Shown here piece after piece: positions 19,211 to 26,820 of a DNA stretch of 64,000 bases. The DNA comes from Pedobacter sp. MC2016-14 (GTDB lineage: Bacteria; Bacteroidota; Bacteroidia; Sphingobacteriales; Sphingobacteriaceae). How positions within the stretch are numbered: position 1 is the stretch's first letter; each line of letters starts with the position of its first letter. Where the stretch lies: contig NZ_JAJMPA010000001.1 in the NCBI RefSeq assembly GCF_020991475.1, forward strand, positions 2,790,001 to 2,854,000, given 5' to 3'. The notes under the pieces are model-generated. The model saw only the letters and a list, made by a program, of their open reading frames with translations, searched no databases and was not told the origin of the DNA. The position numbers and the translations under genes were made by a program.

Positions 19211-19672
19211 TTACTTAAATTCTTTTTCAAGGATTGTGTTCATTTTTGCTTGAACAGTCAGCCATTTCCTACTATGTTCTGCATTTCTTACTTTAAAATC
19301 AGAACTGTCGGTTTTAATTGTTATTTCGGTGTCAGTTCCATCCACTGGCAGCAGGCTTTTACCGTTCGTTATCGTAGAAAAACCATTTATCTGATTTTCA
19401 GAAATTATATCTTCAAATTTGTATCGGCTATTAATTTTTTTGATGCTTTTATTGTTAGCAGTATCTACACTTGAACCCAGTTCATAATATAGCGTGTCGG
19501 GGGTAATAACAAGCGATTGGAAATATCCACGTTCACCGCCAAAAGTTGAAATTGAAATTGATTTTATTTTCTCTGACTTATGAAGTTGATTTGCACCGGA
19601 ACAAGAAAAAAGCAAAATACTTATGCCTAAAAATTTAGCGGTCTTGATGAAGATTAAATGTGGCTTTTTCAT
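19211..19672 (-). CDS. Hypothetical lipoprotein
   Basis: A 153-residue protein with an N-terminal hydrophobic segment ending in LLFSC, a good lipobox. The body has ISISTFGGERGYFQSLVITPDTLYYELG, which resembles the short beta-strand pattern seen in many Bacteroidota lipoproteins, but no family is recognised. It lies between two other exported-protein genes of the same operon. Confidence 0.65.
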   Translation of the reverse strand: MKKPHLIFIKTAKFLGISILLFSCSGANQLHKSEKIKSISISTFGGERGYFQSLVITPDTLYYELGSSVDTANNKSIKKINSRYKFEDIISENQINGFSTITNGKSLLPVDGTDTEITIKTDSSDFKVRNAEHSRKWLTVQAKMNTILEKEFK

Positions 19673-19675
19673 AAG

Positions 19676-20215
19676 TTATAGTCCTATGGTAGGTTCGCCC
19701 GCGTAGCTATCAGTTACCATGAATACTTTATTTGTACTCAATTCTTTTATCTGTGTTAATTGACTGCCTTTTTTGCTGAGCTGTAGTTTTATCTCCTCTT
19801 TGCCATCATCACTTACAATCTTAATGATATTACCTGCAATGGTTACATTTTTATAATCCTTGTATCGTATAACTAAGGTTTGAGCCATTTCAATTTCGTC
19901 TGCGTTTGGCTTTTTATATTCAAAACTATCCTTCGGATAAACCGTACTTATCCTCACATTTCTACCTCGGCCATTAAAAGTGTAGCTTTTTTCGAAAACA
20001 TCTGTTGGCGTTAAAGTTGTTAGTGTGGCAGGCTGGATTTTCCATTTAAAAGTGATATTTTCTGGAAAAGGGTTTTTAGGATCTGTAGCGGGATCCTGAT
20101 CATCTATTCTCCTTACAGGGGGTGGTGGTGGCGGGATATTTTTCTTTACCGGTTTCTTTTGTGCATAAGCAGCAAAAGAAATTAAAGTCGCGATTATTAA
20201 AAATCTGTATTTCAT
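19676..20215 (-). CDS. Hypothetical secreted protein with proline-rich segment
   Basis: A 179-residue protein with a standard signal peptide (MKYRFLIIATLISFAAYAQ), then a basic and poly-proline segment (KKNIPPPPPPVRR) that could span or approach the peptidoglycan. The rest is a small beta-rich domain of unknown type. It starts the three-gene minus-strand operon. No promoter consensus was found upstream. Confidence 0.65.
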   Translation of the reverse strand: MKYRFLIIATLISFAAYAQKKPVKKNIPPPPPPVRRIDDQDPATDPKNPFPENITFKWKIQPATLTTLTPTDVFEKSYTFNGRGRNVRISTVYPKDSFEYKKPNADEIEMAQTLVIRYKDYKNVTIAGNIIKIVSDDGKEEIKLQLSKKGSQLTQIKELSTNKVFMVTDSYAGEPTIGL

Positions 20216-20786
20216 TTTATTCAGGCTTTAGTTGCTCTTAGCCCAAAAACGTTTAACTTATATAAATTGTTTGTTTCATCTGGAGCCCTTATTGCTTAAT
20301 ATAGTGTCAGCGTATCTTTTTTAAGAAAATAAAAATTAAATCCGATGGTCTGATTTTGGGATTTTCTTCTCATCAGATTTCTTTGGATTGTATGACCAGG
20401 TTCAGTCACGGTTCAATTGTGGTTCTACCGTGGGTAATAAATACAAGCACTAACATAGAGGTATTGTAGGACTTGGCTAGGTGTCGGCTACCTCTGGGGA
20501 CCTCGATCAGGCTTAAACAAATGTATTCCTGGCCGAATCGCAAGAGGTGTGTATAAAGAGGGTGATTTGGCCTTACTTGATGAGTGGTTCAGCCAGGCTT
20601 GGCTTGTGTTTCTTACATGCGTCCGGCATGCGTATATACCAACTTAAGGGTTGGTTTGAATCAATTTCGAGGTTGCTTAAGGGTTGAGTAACCTAAATGC
20701 GTTTCAACCTTGACGTTGATCTGTACGTGATTCGAACGTGATTGCTTGATGGTATATACGCATGCCGGACGTAGCCTGTTAAGAGA
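20216..20786. other. 571-bp region without a recognised gene, at the left edge of the island
   Basis: No convincing coding frame. GC looks higher than in the flanks. It contains the local inverted repeat AGAGGTA/TACCTCT near 20457-20498 and, at its right side, a long inverted repeat (separate entry). It may be the remains of a mobile element or hold an RNA, but nothing decides this. Confidence 0.5.
20620..20771. repeat. 152-bp unit bounded by perfect 21-bp inverted repeats
   Basis: The arm at 20620-20640 (starting CGTCCGGCATGCG) is the exact reverse complement of 20751-20771. The 110 bp between them hold no reading frame of note but contain AACTTAAGGGTTGG and CTTAAGGGTTGAG as near repeats. 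The form fits a MITE-like element or a cruciform-forming unit. It sits 16 bp from the stop codon of the next minus-strand gene, so it could also serve as a transcription barrier. Confidence 0.65.
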
Positions 20787-21182
20787 TTAGAAAGTTCTCA
20801 AAGCGTTGTCCGAGCCAACAATTATTCCTTTGCTTTTCATTTGGTCTATAAGGTCAGTTAAGTTTTGTTTTTCTTTTGCTTCATTAAGGAGTTGTCTGTT
20901 TTTGTCCAAGATTTGCCCGCTTAATTTCTTTTGGCAATATTTTGCAGCCTTTAGCATACTATCATAAATATTTTTTGGGGCTGCACTTCTTGGAATTGAA
21001 AAACCAAATACTAAGTTTTTTGGGTTCATATTTCCGTCTTTAATTTCTTCAGGGAGAAAATAGCCTGGCTCTGTAGTTGTCCAAACACTAAAATGTTGAT
21101 CGTGTCCATAATCGTGATTGTTGCTCCAATGAAATAAGTCACCGTCTCCCCAAGCTAAGCCAACGCATTGTAATGCTCCCAT
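20787..21182 (-). CDS. Protein resembling the ZipA C-terminal FtsZ-binding domain
   Basis: A 131-residue protein. By eye its order of motifs matches the ZipA C-terminal domain: GLAWGDGDLFHW, then FSVWTTTEPGYFLPEEI, then VFGFSIPRSAAPKNIYDSMLKAAKYCQKKLSGQILDKNRQLL (this last part is very close to the VPSSGD...LMLQTAQ...LGGVVLDDQRRML pattern). It has no membrane anchor, unlike E. coli ZipA. A stop codon lies four codons before the ATG. A small gene precedes it by 4 bp. Whether it touches FtsZ is unknown; it could be a stand-alone or truncated copy. Confidence 0.5.
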   Translation of the reverse strand: MGALQCVGLAWGDGDLFHWSNNHDYGHDQHFSVWTTTEPGYFLPEEIKDGNMNPKNLVFGFSIPRSAAPKNIYDSMLKAAKYCQKKLSGQILDKNRQLLNEAKEKQNLTDLIDQMKSKGIIVGSDNALRTF

Positions 21183-21186
21183 ACTT

Positions 21187-21345
21187 TTACCCCATTATAT
21201 TGCTCATTACTATGTAAACAATAATTGCATCACTATTGAATTGTTGGTGAAGTTGGACAAGTTTTTTTGCTTTTAAAATGGCTTTGTCTATCGTTTCCGT
21301 TTGTTCTATTTTAAGTTTACTCGGATAGTTTTTTATTATGTTCAT
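21187..21345 (-). CDS. Small hypothetical protein (52 residues)
   Basis: ATG at 21345, stop at 21187. The sequence is amphipathic and Lys-rich (MNIIKNYPSKLKIEQTETID, AILKAKKLVQLHQQFN) and ends in a hydrophobic strand (AIIVYIVMSNIMG). It is 4 bp upstream of the ZipA-like gene, as in a translationally coupled pair. It could instead be the frameshifted N-terminal part of that gene. No family recognised. Confidence 0.4.
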   Translation of the reverse strand: MNIIKNYPSKLKIEQTETIDKAILKAKKLVQLHQQFNSDAIIVYIVMSNIMG

Positions 21346-21528
21346 AAACGCTATCGATTTATGTAAATTGGATTATAAGTCCCGCTACGCTATACTCAAT
21401 TTTAAGGCTAGCAGGTATTCTTTGGTTTTGACAGCAGATTTTTTCCTCTAATAGTTTTAAGTTGATAAATTTTAAACTATTGAACTTTAAATATTTATCA
21501 GAAATCATAAATTTAATCTAGTTTTTTT

Positions 21529-21558
21529 TTGGATAGCATATTTTAAATCGTACTTTTG
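21529..21558 (+). promoter_or_regulatory. tRNA-His promoter, TTG-N19-TAnnTTTG
   Basis: TTG at 21529-21531, a 19-nt spacer, and TACTTTTG at 21551-21558: a full match to the Bacteroidota promoter, 18 nt before the tRNA. The 21346-21528 stretch upstream is AT-rich with nothing else seen. Confidence 0.75.
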
Positions 21559-21575
21559 TGAACTGAAAAAAACAT

Positions 21576-21650
21576 GGTGGTTTTAGCTCAGTTGGTTAGA
21601 GCATCGGTTTGTGGTACCGAGGGTCGTGGGTTCGAGCCCCATATTCCACC
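21576..21650 (+). tRNA. tRNA-His (anticodon GTG), with a mismatched acceptor stem
   Basis: D stem GCTC/GAGC, anticodon stem TCGGT/ACCGA around loop TTGTGGT, T stem GTGGG/CCCAT around TTCGAGC. The extra G at 21576 facing C at 21650 is the histidine identity pair. The acceptor stem reads GTGGTTT against ATTCCAC, leaving two adjacent T-T mismatches at positions 5 and 6. CCA is not encoded. Promoter and terminator are both good. The mismatches suggest damage or a 3' end exchanged by an integration event at this site. Confidence 0.8.
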
Positions 21651-22346
21651 CCTGATGGGACAAGAGATTTTTAAAGGTCTTTTGTCCCATTTTTTTTACT
21701 TGTAACTCTTTGTTTTTCAGGTAGATCAACTCGGCAGCCTCATTCATTTTTGTGGTTCGACATGCCCCCTCAGAATAAGTCAATTTTTCAGGATATAACA
21801 TCCCTACTAGGTACCTTCTACCCTCTACACTGGAAGTTTCGAATAATTTGTCCAATTCCTGTAGGTTCTCAATAGCCTGTTGTGCAATTGGCTTGATGTC
21901 CAGAATTGCCGCATTTTGAGCCGTCATCTGATTTAATTGCGCTTCCAGTCGGGTGATCTTCTCATTACATTGCTCCTTCACAATCCTGTAATCAGCAGAT
22001 GTAATGTCATCGTTTAACATCAGCTCCCTGGCATTTTCCATTCTTTTAGTCTGCTGGTTGATTTTCGTGATCAATTACTTCCGGTCATCTCCTTCCGGTC
22101 ATCTCTCAGCTCTCTCGTCTGATTGTTGTAAGCATCGGTAATCGTCTGAACGAATATTTCAGAATAACCGTTTCTAGGGATAAACTGCATCAGTTCGACT
22201 AGGAAGGCGGCATTGACTTCTTCTGTCCTAAACCTTGCACCGCATTTGGATCTGCAATGATAATACACCCTGTAAGTTGTTCGTCCTTTTGAAGCATTGC
22301 CTGTTAGCATTCTGGGACATTTTGGGTATTTTAAAAAATTCCTCAA
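21583..22346 (-). pseudogene. Serine site-specific recombinase, broken C-terminal half
   Basis: Two overlapping minus-strand frames. 22071-22346 encodes a zinc-ribbon piece (KYPKCPRMLTGNASKGR, YYHCRSKCGARFR) typical of large serine recombinases, and 21583-22074 encodes the following coiled-coil (ENARELMLNDDITSADYRIV, ITRLEAQLNQM, LVGMLYPEKL). The frames join with a shift near 22071-22090. The catalytic N-terminal half is missing; a DUF932 fragment on the other strand begins at the break. The last residues of the open frame (GLEPTTLGTTNRCSNQ) are only the antisense of tRNA-His, so the true end is near 21680. Confidence 0.8.
21655..21697 (+). terminator. tRNA-His terminator
   Basis: A 13-bp stem (ATGGGACAAGAGA with TCTTTTGTCCCAT, one G-U) and a run of seven T, 4 bp after the tRNA. 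Confidence 0.85.
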
Positions 22347-22652
22347 TATCCAAATAAAGAAACGGTAGAATCCTTACGCAATGGTGAATTTGAAGCGCTT
22401 TCCACGGTCTACAAAAATACGGTTGAAAATGTGTTTGAATATGCTATGAGCAGCCCGACACAACAGGAGGAAACTACAAAAGGAACTTTGTTTGGTGCTT
22501 ATAACAGCGTTACCGGATATTTTCAAAACGTGCGCAATTATAGGGATGAAGAGAGCAAGTTTAAATCCATCATGTACGGCACAGGCTTACAAAGAGGCCA
22601 AAAAGCCTTTGACCTCTGTACTGATTTCGCCAAAACGATGGCGCTGTCCTGA
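22335..22652 (+). pseudogene. DUF932 phage/plasmid-like protein, C-terminal fragment
   Basis: An open frame with no start of its own, reading NGEFEALSTVYKNTVENVFE and then YNSVTGYFQNVRNYRDEESK, KSIMYGTGLQRGQKAFDLC. This is the C-terminal end of DUF932 proteins carried by Bacteroidota conjugative elements. It abuts the recombinase remnant on the opposite strand near 22335-22346, which marks a rearrangement junction. Function of DUF932 is not established. Confidence 0.75.
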
Positions 22653-22699
22653 ATTCATTTATTTTTTAACGGGGGAACAATCCCCTTAAACTGATCATC

Positions 22700-23092
22700 A
22701 TGAAACCATTGTTAAAACTCAATACCAAGGAAAAGGCCAAACTGTTGCATCTGCTTTTTCCCAATGAGATACCGGAGTTTTTAAACCACTTGCAACAATT
22801 CTGTACGCATTTACATGAACGGCAGGAAGGTTATGAGAAGTTGTGGAATTCCAGGTTAATGCACTTTGAAAGGTGGCGGGTCACCTCTGGGTATATCGTC
22901 CAGCTTTTGGAAAGCAAACGCCCTAAACTGGAATCCAGTTCTGAAGCTTTTGCAAGCCACCTGTTTTTCCTGGATTATGCTACCATCACAGTCAATCAAC
23001 TGTCTAAGTACGCAGAAACAGGATGCTATAACCAAAGGTTTAAACTGGCCGTACCATGTTTTTTCCAAACTACTGTTAACTTTTTAATGTAA
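22700..23092 (+). CDS. Hypothetical protein, tandem paralogue 1
   Basis: A 130-residue protein, helical, with N-terminus MKPLLKLNTKEKAKLLHLLF and PNEIPEFLNHL. The next gene encodes a diverged copy with the same order (MKPIYRLSLKDKIKILHSLF, PEKIPKYIGYL; then GYIVQLL/RTFDCL; then a SHLFFLDYATITVNQLSKYAETG/KRLFKNRVCLFTLHSLMQYVET block; then FKLAVP/FALAVR). It follows a DUF932 fragment, so it probably belonged to the same conjugative element. No domain recognised. Confidence 0.65.
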   Translation: MKPLLKLNTKEKAKLLHLLFPNEIPEFLNHLQQFCTHLHERQEGYEKLWNSRLMHFERWRVTSGYIVQLLESKRPKLESSSEAFASHLFFLDYATITVNQLSKYAETGCYNQRFKLAVPCFFQTTVNFLM

Positions 23093-23131
23093 AATCCCGG
23101 TTAGAAATCTACCCGTTAATTCTTAATGATC

Positions 23132-23506
23132 ATGAAACCGATATACCGTCTAAGTTTAAAAGATAAAATCAAAATCCTTCACAGTTTATTCCCTGAGAAA
23201 ATCCCTAAATACATCGGCTACCTGAAAAACTGTGCGGTTGAGACCATTGACGACAGCGAAGAGATCGCAAGGGGCTGGGGCAACAATGTCATCCAGCATG
23301 GTTACTGGACTGTTCTGGCTGACCGTACGTTTGATTGTCTCAGGAGATACGGGGACAGCTTTAATCATTGCGGGAAGCTGTTTGCCAAGCGTTTGTTTAA
23401 AAACAGGGTATGTCTTTTTACCTTGCATAGCTTGATGCAATATGTTGAAACAGAAGACTGCCCGCCAAAATTTGCGCTGGCGGTAAGACTGCTGTTTGAC
23501 CTGTAA
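23132..23506 (+). CDS. Hypothetical protein, tandem paralogue 2
   Basis: About 124 residues from ATG at 23132, chosen because both paralogues then begin MKP at the same context (GATCATGAAACC); an in-frame ATG two codons earlier is possible. The paralogy to the preceding gene is clear over the full length although identity is low. Highly basic and aromatic. Function unknown; an accessory gene of a conjugative element is the best guess. Confidence 0.6.
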   Translation: MKPIYRLSLKDKIKILHSLFPEKIPKYIGYLKNCAVETIDDSEEIARGWGNNVIQHGYWTVLADRTFDCLRRYGDSFNHCGKLFAKRLFKNRVCLFTLHSLMQYVETEDCPPKFALAVRLLFDL

Positions 23507-23521
23507 ATGCTGATAAGGTGA

Positions 23522-23563
23522 GTTTACCAATAAGTGCGGAGAAAACTGCACACATTGGTAAAC
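23522..23563. terminator. Long hairpin after the paralogue pair
   Basis: GTTTACCAAT (23522-23531) and ATTGGTAAAC (23554-23563) are perfect inverted repeats, with an inner GTGC/GCAC stem. No T run follows, so termination is uncertain. A second small hairpin (GGCCC-TAAC-GGGCC) with TTT lies near 23613-23629. Confidence 0.5.
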
Positions 23564-23700
23564 AGATTGCCCGCCATTTGTCATACCTGTGGCATCGGCT
23601 AAAATCTCGGGCGGCCCTAACGGGCCTTTAGGTTTGTATAAGATTTTGCTAAGTGCAAAAATAAGAATTTTTTAAGTGCTGATTAAGACAGTATGAGAGT

Positions 23701-23875
23701 AAAGAGGCGACTTATCCTACGGGCAAGATTAAAGATCTAACTCATGATTTATGCCTCTTTGCTTTTATAGACTATAAAGAAATATTACAGACGTTTGTCT
23801 GAAAAAGTTAACACAGTCAGGAGCGAACTAACTTGCGGGCAAGATTAAAGATCTAATTCATGATTTAGGCTCCTG
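23701..23875 (+). ncRNA. Candidate structured RNA: two hairpins with a shared core and compensating stems, in the IS110 leader
   Basis: Copy 1 (23701-23760) is closed by AAAGAGGC/GCCTCTTT; copy 2 (23818-23874) is closed by CAGGAGC/GCTCCTG. Between the stem arms both carry the same core, GGGCAAGATTAAAGATCTAA followed by YTCATGATTTA, with one difference. Different stem sequences that each pair perfectly are strong signs of a conserved RNA or single-strand DNA structure. The pair lies upstream of an IS110 transposase, where this family encodes its bridge RNA with two related loops (target and donor). Identity as bridge RNA is inference. Confidence 0.5.
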
Positions 23876-23978
23876 TCTGATGTTTAAACAAGCTTCAAAT
23901 AGAAATTCGAGTGTAAAGGCTCATTAGTAAGGTATTGAGTGTGTTTAAATACGTTAACGGTAACCCAAATTATAAACT

Positions 23979-24996
23979 ATGAACTGGAAGTATTTTATCG
24001 GTATTGATGTCTCAAAGGCAACACTAGATGTGTGTATTTTAGAAGGAAAGGAAAAACGATATAGCCTTGAAATTGAAAACAAGCCAAAAGCTCTAAGCGG
24101 GTTTTGGAAATTATTAAACAAACAAATTCCTGATTTCAATTCAGAAAACTCGGTGTTTTGTATGGAACACACCGGCATTTATAATGAGCATCTGCTTTCC
24201 TTTCTACAGGGGAAAAAGGTTTCCATTTGCTTAGAACATCCTGCTCACTTAAAGCTATGTGTTGGTTTGACAAGGGGAAAAAATGACCAAGTGGATGCCG
24301 AACGAATTGCGATTTATGCCTATAAAGAACGTGAATCAATCAGACTTTGGGAGCCACCAAGAGCAGTCATCAAAACCTTAAAGCATCTAACTTCATTACG
24401 GAGCAGATTGGTACGCACCAAGAAATCCCTTTCCATACCTGTAAAAGAATTGAAATTGTTTGATAAAGATGGTGGCAGAACAGTAGAGAATATCTGCAAA
24501 AACACTTTAAAGCATGTCTCGCAAGACCTGGAAACTGTAGAAAAACATATTTTGGAAATCATTAAAGCCGACCCAACGTTGAAACGCCTATTCCAAATAT
24601 CCACATCTGTAAGTGGAATAGGAACAGTTACAGCCGTTGAAATCATCATAGCGACCAACGAATTTAAGAACATACGAACTGCAAAGAAATTTGCCTGTTA
24701 TGCCGGCATAGTCCCTTTTGAACACAATTCCGGAAAGCCGGGCAAGAGTGTCCCATAAGGCCAATAAACAGGTTAAGATGCTTTTGCACATGGCCGCTAT
24801 GGCTTCACTGATCAGTGGCGACATGAAGCGGTATTTTGAGCGAAAGACTGAGCAAGGCAAAAATAAAATGAGCGTTGTCAATGCGGTGAGAAATAAGCTG
24901 ATCCAGCGACTGTTCAGCTGTATCAAGGAAGACAGGCTCTATCGACCAAAAGACGAAAGGTATATCATTACTACGTCCGTGGAAGAGCCTTTATAA
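23979..24996 (+). pseudogene. IS110-family DEDD transposase, frameshifted
   Basis: The first frame (23979-24758) has the RuvC-like N-terminal domain (IGIDVSKATLDVCIL, CMEHTGIYNEHLLSFL, RGKNDQVDAERIAIYA) and most of the Tnp20 domain (ISGIGTVTAVEII-like, CYAGIVPFEHNSG). It ends at a stop just after the Ser region. The second frame (about 24735-24996) continues the protein (SRARVSHKANKQVKMLLHMA, KYF, VVNAVRNKLI). A few bases appear lost near 24735-24745, directly beside the serine that is catalytic in this family. Restored length would be about 340 residues, normal for IS110. Confidence 0.85.
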
Positions 24997-25067
24997 AATA
25001 ACGGCAGCGGTCCAACTGTAATATTTTTTGCTTTACATCTTTCAATAACGGAGAGCAAGCCCACTAG

Positions 25068-26237
25068 TTATAAGCCCTTGATCATTAAACCGATTATAGC
25101 GGCCAGCAATATGATCTGTGGCTCCTTGATTTTTTTACTATAGATCAGCGCAACTCCTGCTCCCAATGCTATGACGGTTGTCGGGATATCGACAATTGCC
25201 CTGCTGGCAATAATTATTACGGCACCGACCAGAGCGCCAACGACGACGGCTGTGATGCCGTTTACAAATTCTTTGATGCTTGCATTCTTTGCGATCTTTT
25301 TAAATGAGGGAGCTAAAGCCACTGTAAACAGATAGCAAGGCAGGAAAGTAGCGAAGGCGGCCACACACGCCCCCGGAAAGCCTGCTACCAGGTAACCTAT
25401 AAAGGCAACAGTGACGACAACTGGCCCAGGCGTAATCATGGCTACCGCCACTGCATCGACAAACTCCTGCTCATTCAGCCAGTGATATTGATCTACAGCA
25501 CCGCTATGCAGAAAAGGCACTATGGCAAGACCACTGCCAAATACCAATGCACCTGCTTTTAAAAAGAACCAGCCGAGTTCCTGCAAAGTCTTTCCTTCAT
25601 ATTGCCAAAACCCAGTTCCGGTCAAGATCAGTGCAGGCAAGACGGTAGGTTTCCTGATCCATTTGGGCGGCGCTTTTACCAGCATATAAAGAATGCCGCA
25701 TCCCGCAAAAAGAAGGATGTCTTCTTTCTGGGTAATTACCGTAACCACTACACCTAACAGGTAAAATAACCAGAGCAACCACTTGGATTTCATGGAGCTA
25801 ATACTAAGGTCGCTTACTGACTTAATGGTCAGTTTGTAAGCGCTAATGGCAATAATACCGATCACTGAGGCACTTACCCCATAAAACACGGCCAGCATCC
25901 ATGACAAGCCACTATAAAGTTTATAGGCCATTCCCAATAGGACAACCATCACAAATGAGGGCAATACAAAAGCAAGCCCGACAAGTGTCGCGCCCAAAAA
26001 GCGGTAATGGACAAAGCCGATGTAGATGCCCAGCTGAGCGGCGAGCGGCCCTGGTGCCAGTTGGGCAAGTGCCAGGCCTTCTTTATACTCTTCTTCGGTT
26101 AACCATCCTTTATCTTCAACCAGATCACGGTTCATATATCCGACCAACGCAACAGGGCCGCCAAAGCCCCAGGTTCCCAGTTTCAGGAAATAGAGGACCA
26201 GATCGGTCAGTTTGTAGCTTGCCTGCTGCTTTCCCAT
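25068..26237 (-). CDS. chrA: Chromate efflux transporter ChrA
   Basis: A 389-residue bidomain CHR-family protein. The N-terminal half has GTWGFGGPVALVGYM and LAQLAPGPLAAQLGIYIGF, and the C-terminal half repeats it (GALVFGSGLAIVPFL, VAMITPGPVVVTVAFIGYL). About ten hydrophobic segments are visible. ChrA exports chromate from the cytoplasm. It is the last gene of a minus-strand cassette behind an outer membrane protein gene (2 bp gap) and a ChrB-AraC regulator, next to an IS110 copy. Confidence 0.93.
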   Translation of the reverse strand: MGKQQASYKLTDLVLYFLKLGTWGFGGPVALVGYMNRDLVEDKGWLTEEEYKEGLALAQLAPGPLAAQLGIYIGFVHYRFLGATLVGLAFVLPSFVMVVLLGMAYKLYSGLSWMLAVFYGVSASVIGIIAISAYKLTIKSVSDLSISSMKSKWLLWLFYLLGVVVTVITQKEDILLFAGCGILYMLVKAPPKWIRKPTVLPALILTGTGFWQYEGKTLQELGWFFLKAGALVFGSGLAIVPFLHSGAVDQYHWLNEQEFVDAVAVAMITPGPVVVTVAFIGYLVAGFPGACVAAFATFLPCYLFTVALAPSFKKIAKNASIKEFVNGITAVVVGALVGAVIIIASRAIVDIPTTVIALGAGVALIYSKKIKEPQIILLAAIIGLMIKGL

Positions 26238-26239
26238 GA

Positions 26240-26758
26240 TTAAAAAGCGATGCCAAACTGAAAGCCAATGCCGAATGAGGACGGCTGGTCATTGCCAAAC
26301 CTTGCAGGCAGCGGGATTGCTACAAAATAACTGCATCCTTTATTCTTTTTAACTATCTTGTTGATGACCGGAGTTAGCCCATAGCGACCTGATGTTTCGA
26401 AGGCCGCCCGTCCGGCAAAAGTAAAGCCACTGCCCAGGGCAACTAAAATTCCGGGATGGAACAATACATTACTCACCTTGCTACTGCTGTTGGTTGCTTT
26501 GATGGTAGGCACGATCTCACTAGAGAAACCTATCCTAGCGCTTTTCCAGATGTTGATGCCGATCGGCATACCTATGGTGTAACTGTCCTTAAAGTTAGTG
26601 TGAGTCCCATCAGAGCTGAAGGTAACTATAGGATGGGCGATACCTACGTAGCCTGCCAGCTTTGGATAAGTCTGGGTCGTTTGAGCAAAGGTGCTGATAA
26701 CTGTGGTAATGGCCAGCAGTACCACTCCTGTAAGAATTTTATGTACTTGAGTTTGCAT
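26240..26758 (-). CDS. Putative outer membrane beta-barrel protein of the chromate cassette
   Basis: A 172-residue protein with a signal peptide (LTGVVLLAITTVISTFAQ). The mature part alternates hydrophobic and polar residues and ends in FGIGFQFGIAF, with the terminal Phe typical of outer membrane barrels. Only about 150 residues, so an eight-stranded barrel is possible. Its stop is 2 bp from the chrA start, so it is co-transcribed. A role in chromate resistance is inferred from context only. Confidence 0.65.
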   Translation of the reverse strand: MQTQVHKILTGVVLLAITTVISTFAQTTQTYPKLAGYVGIAHPIVTFSSDGTHTNFKDSYTIGMPIGINIWKSARIGFSSEIVPTIKATNSSSKVSNVLFHPGILVALGSGFTFAGRAAFETSGRYGLTPVINKIVKKNKGCSYFVAIPLPARFGNDQPSSFGIGFQFGIAF

Positions 26759-26820
26759 GGCACAATGCTACATCATTCCGGCAAGCCAAAATAGAACAGG
26801 ATTTACTATTGGTACATAAC

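Larger units (their letters stand above)
23700..25060 (+). mobile_element. IS110-family insertion sequence (approximate ends)
   Basis: A DEDD-type transposase with a roughly 280-bp non-coding leader, the layout of the IS110 group. This group lacks terminal inverted repeats, so ends cannot be fixed from one copy. The left end lies somewhere between 23570 and 23700 and the right end between 24997 and the end of chrA at 25068. The transposase is frameshifted, so the element is probably immobile unless helped in trans. Confidence 0.6.

Noticed and set aside
21583..21655. C-terminal tail GLEPTTLGTTNRCSNQ of the recombinase as real protein
   Set aside because: It is the antisense reading of tRNA-His, a well-known source of false protein tails.
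23701..23875. CRISPR array suggested by two direct repeats
   Set aside because: Only two units, each with its own self-complementary ends, a spacer of about 85 bp, and no cas genes; an RNA hairpin pair in an IS110 leader fits better.
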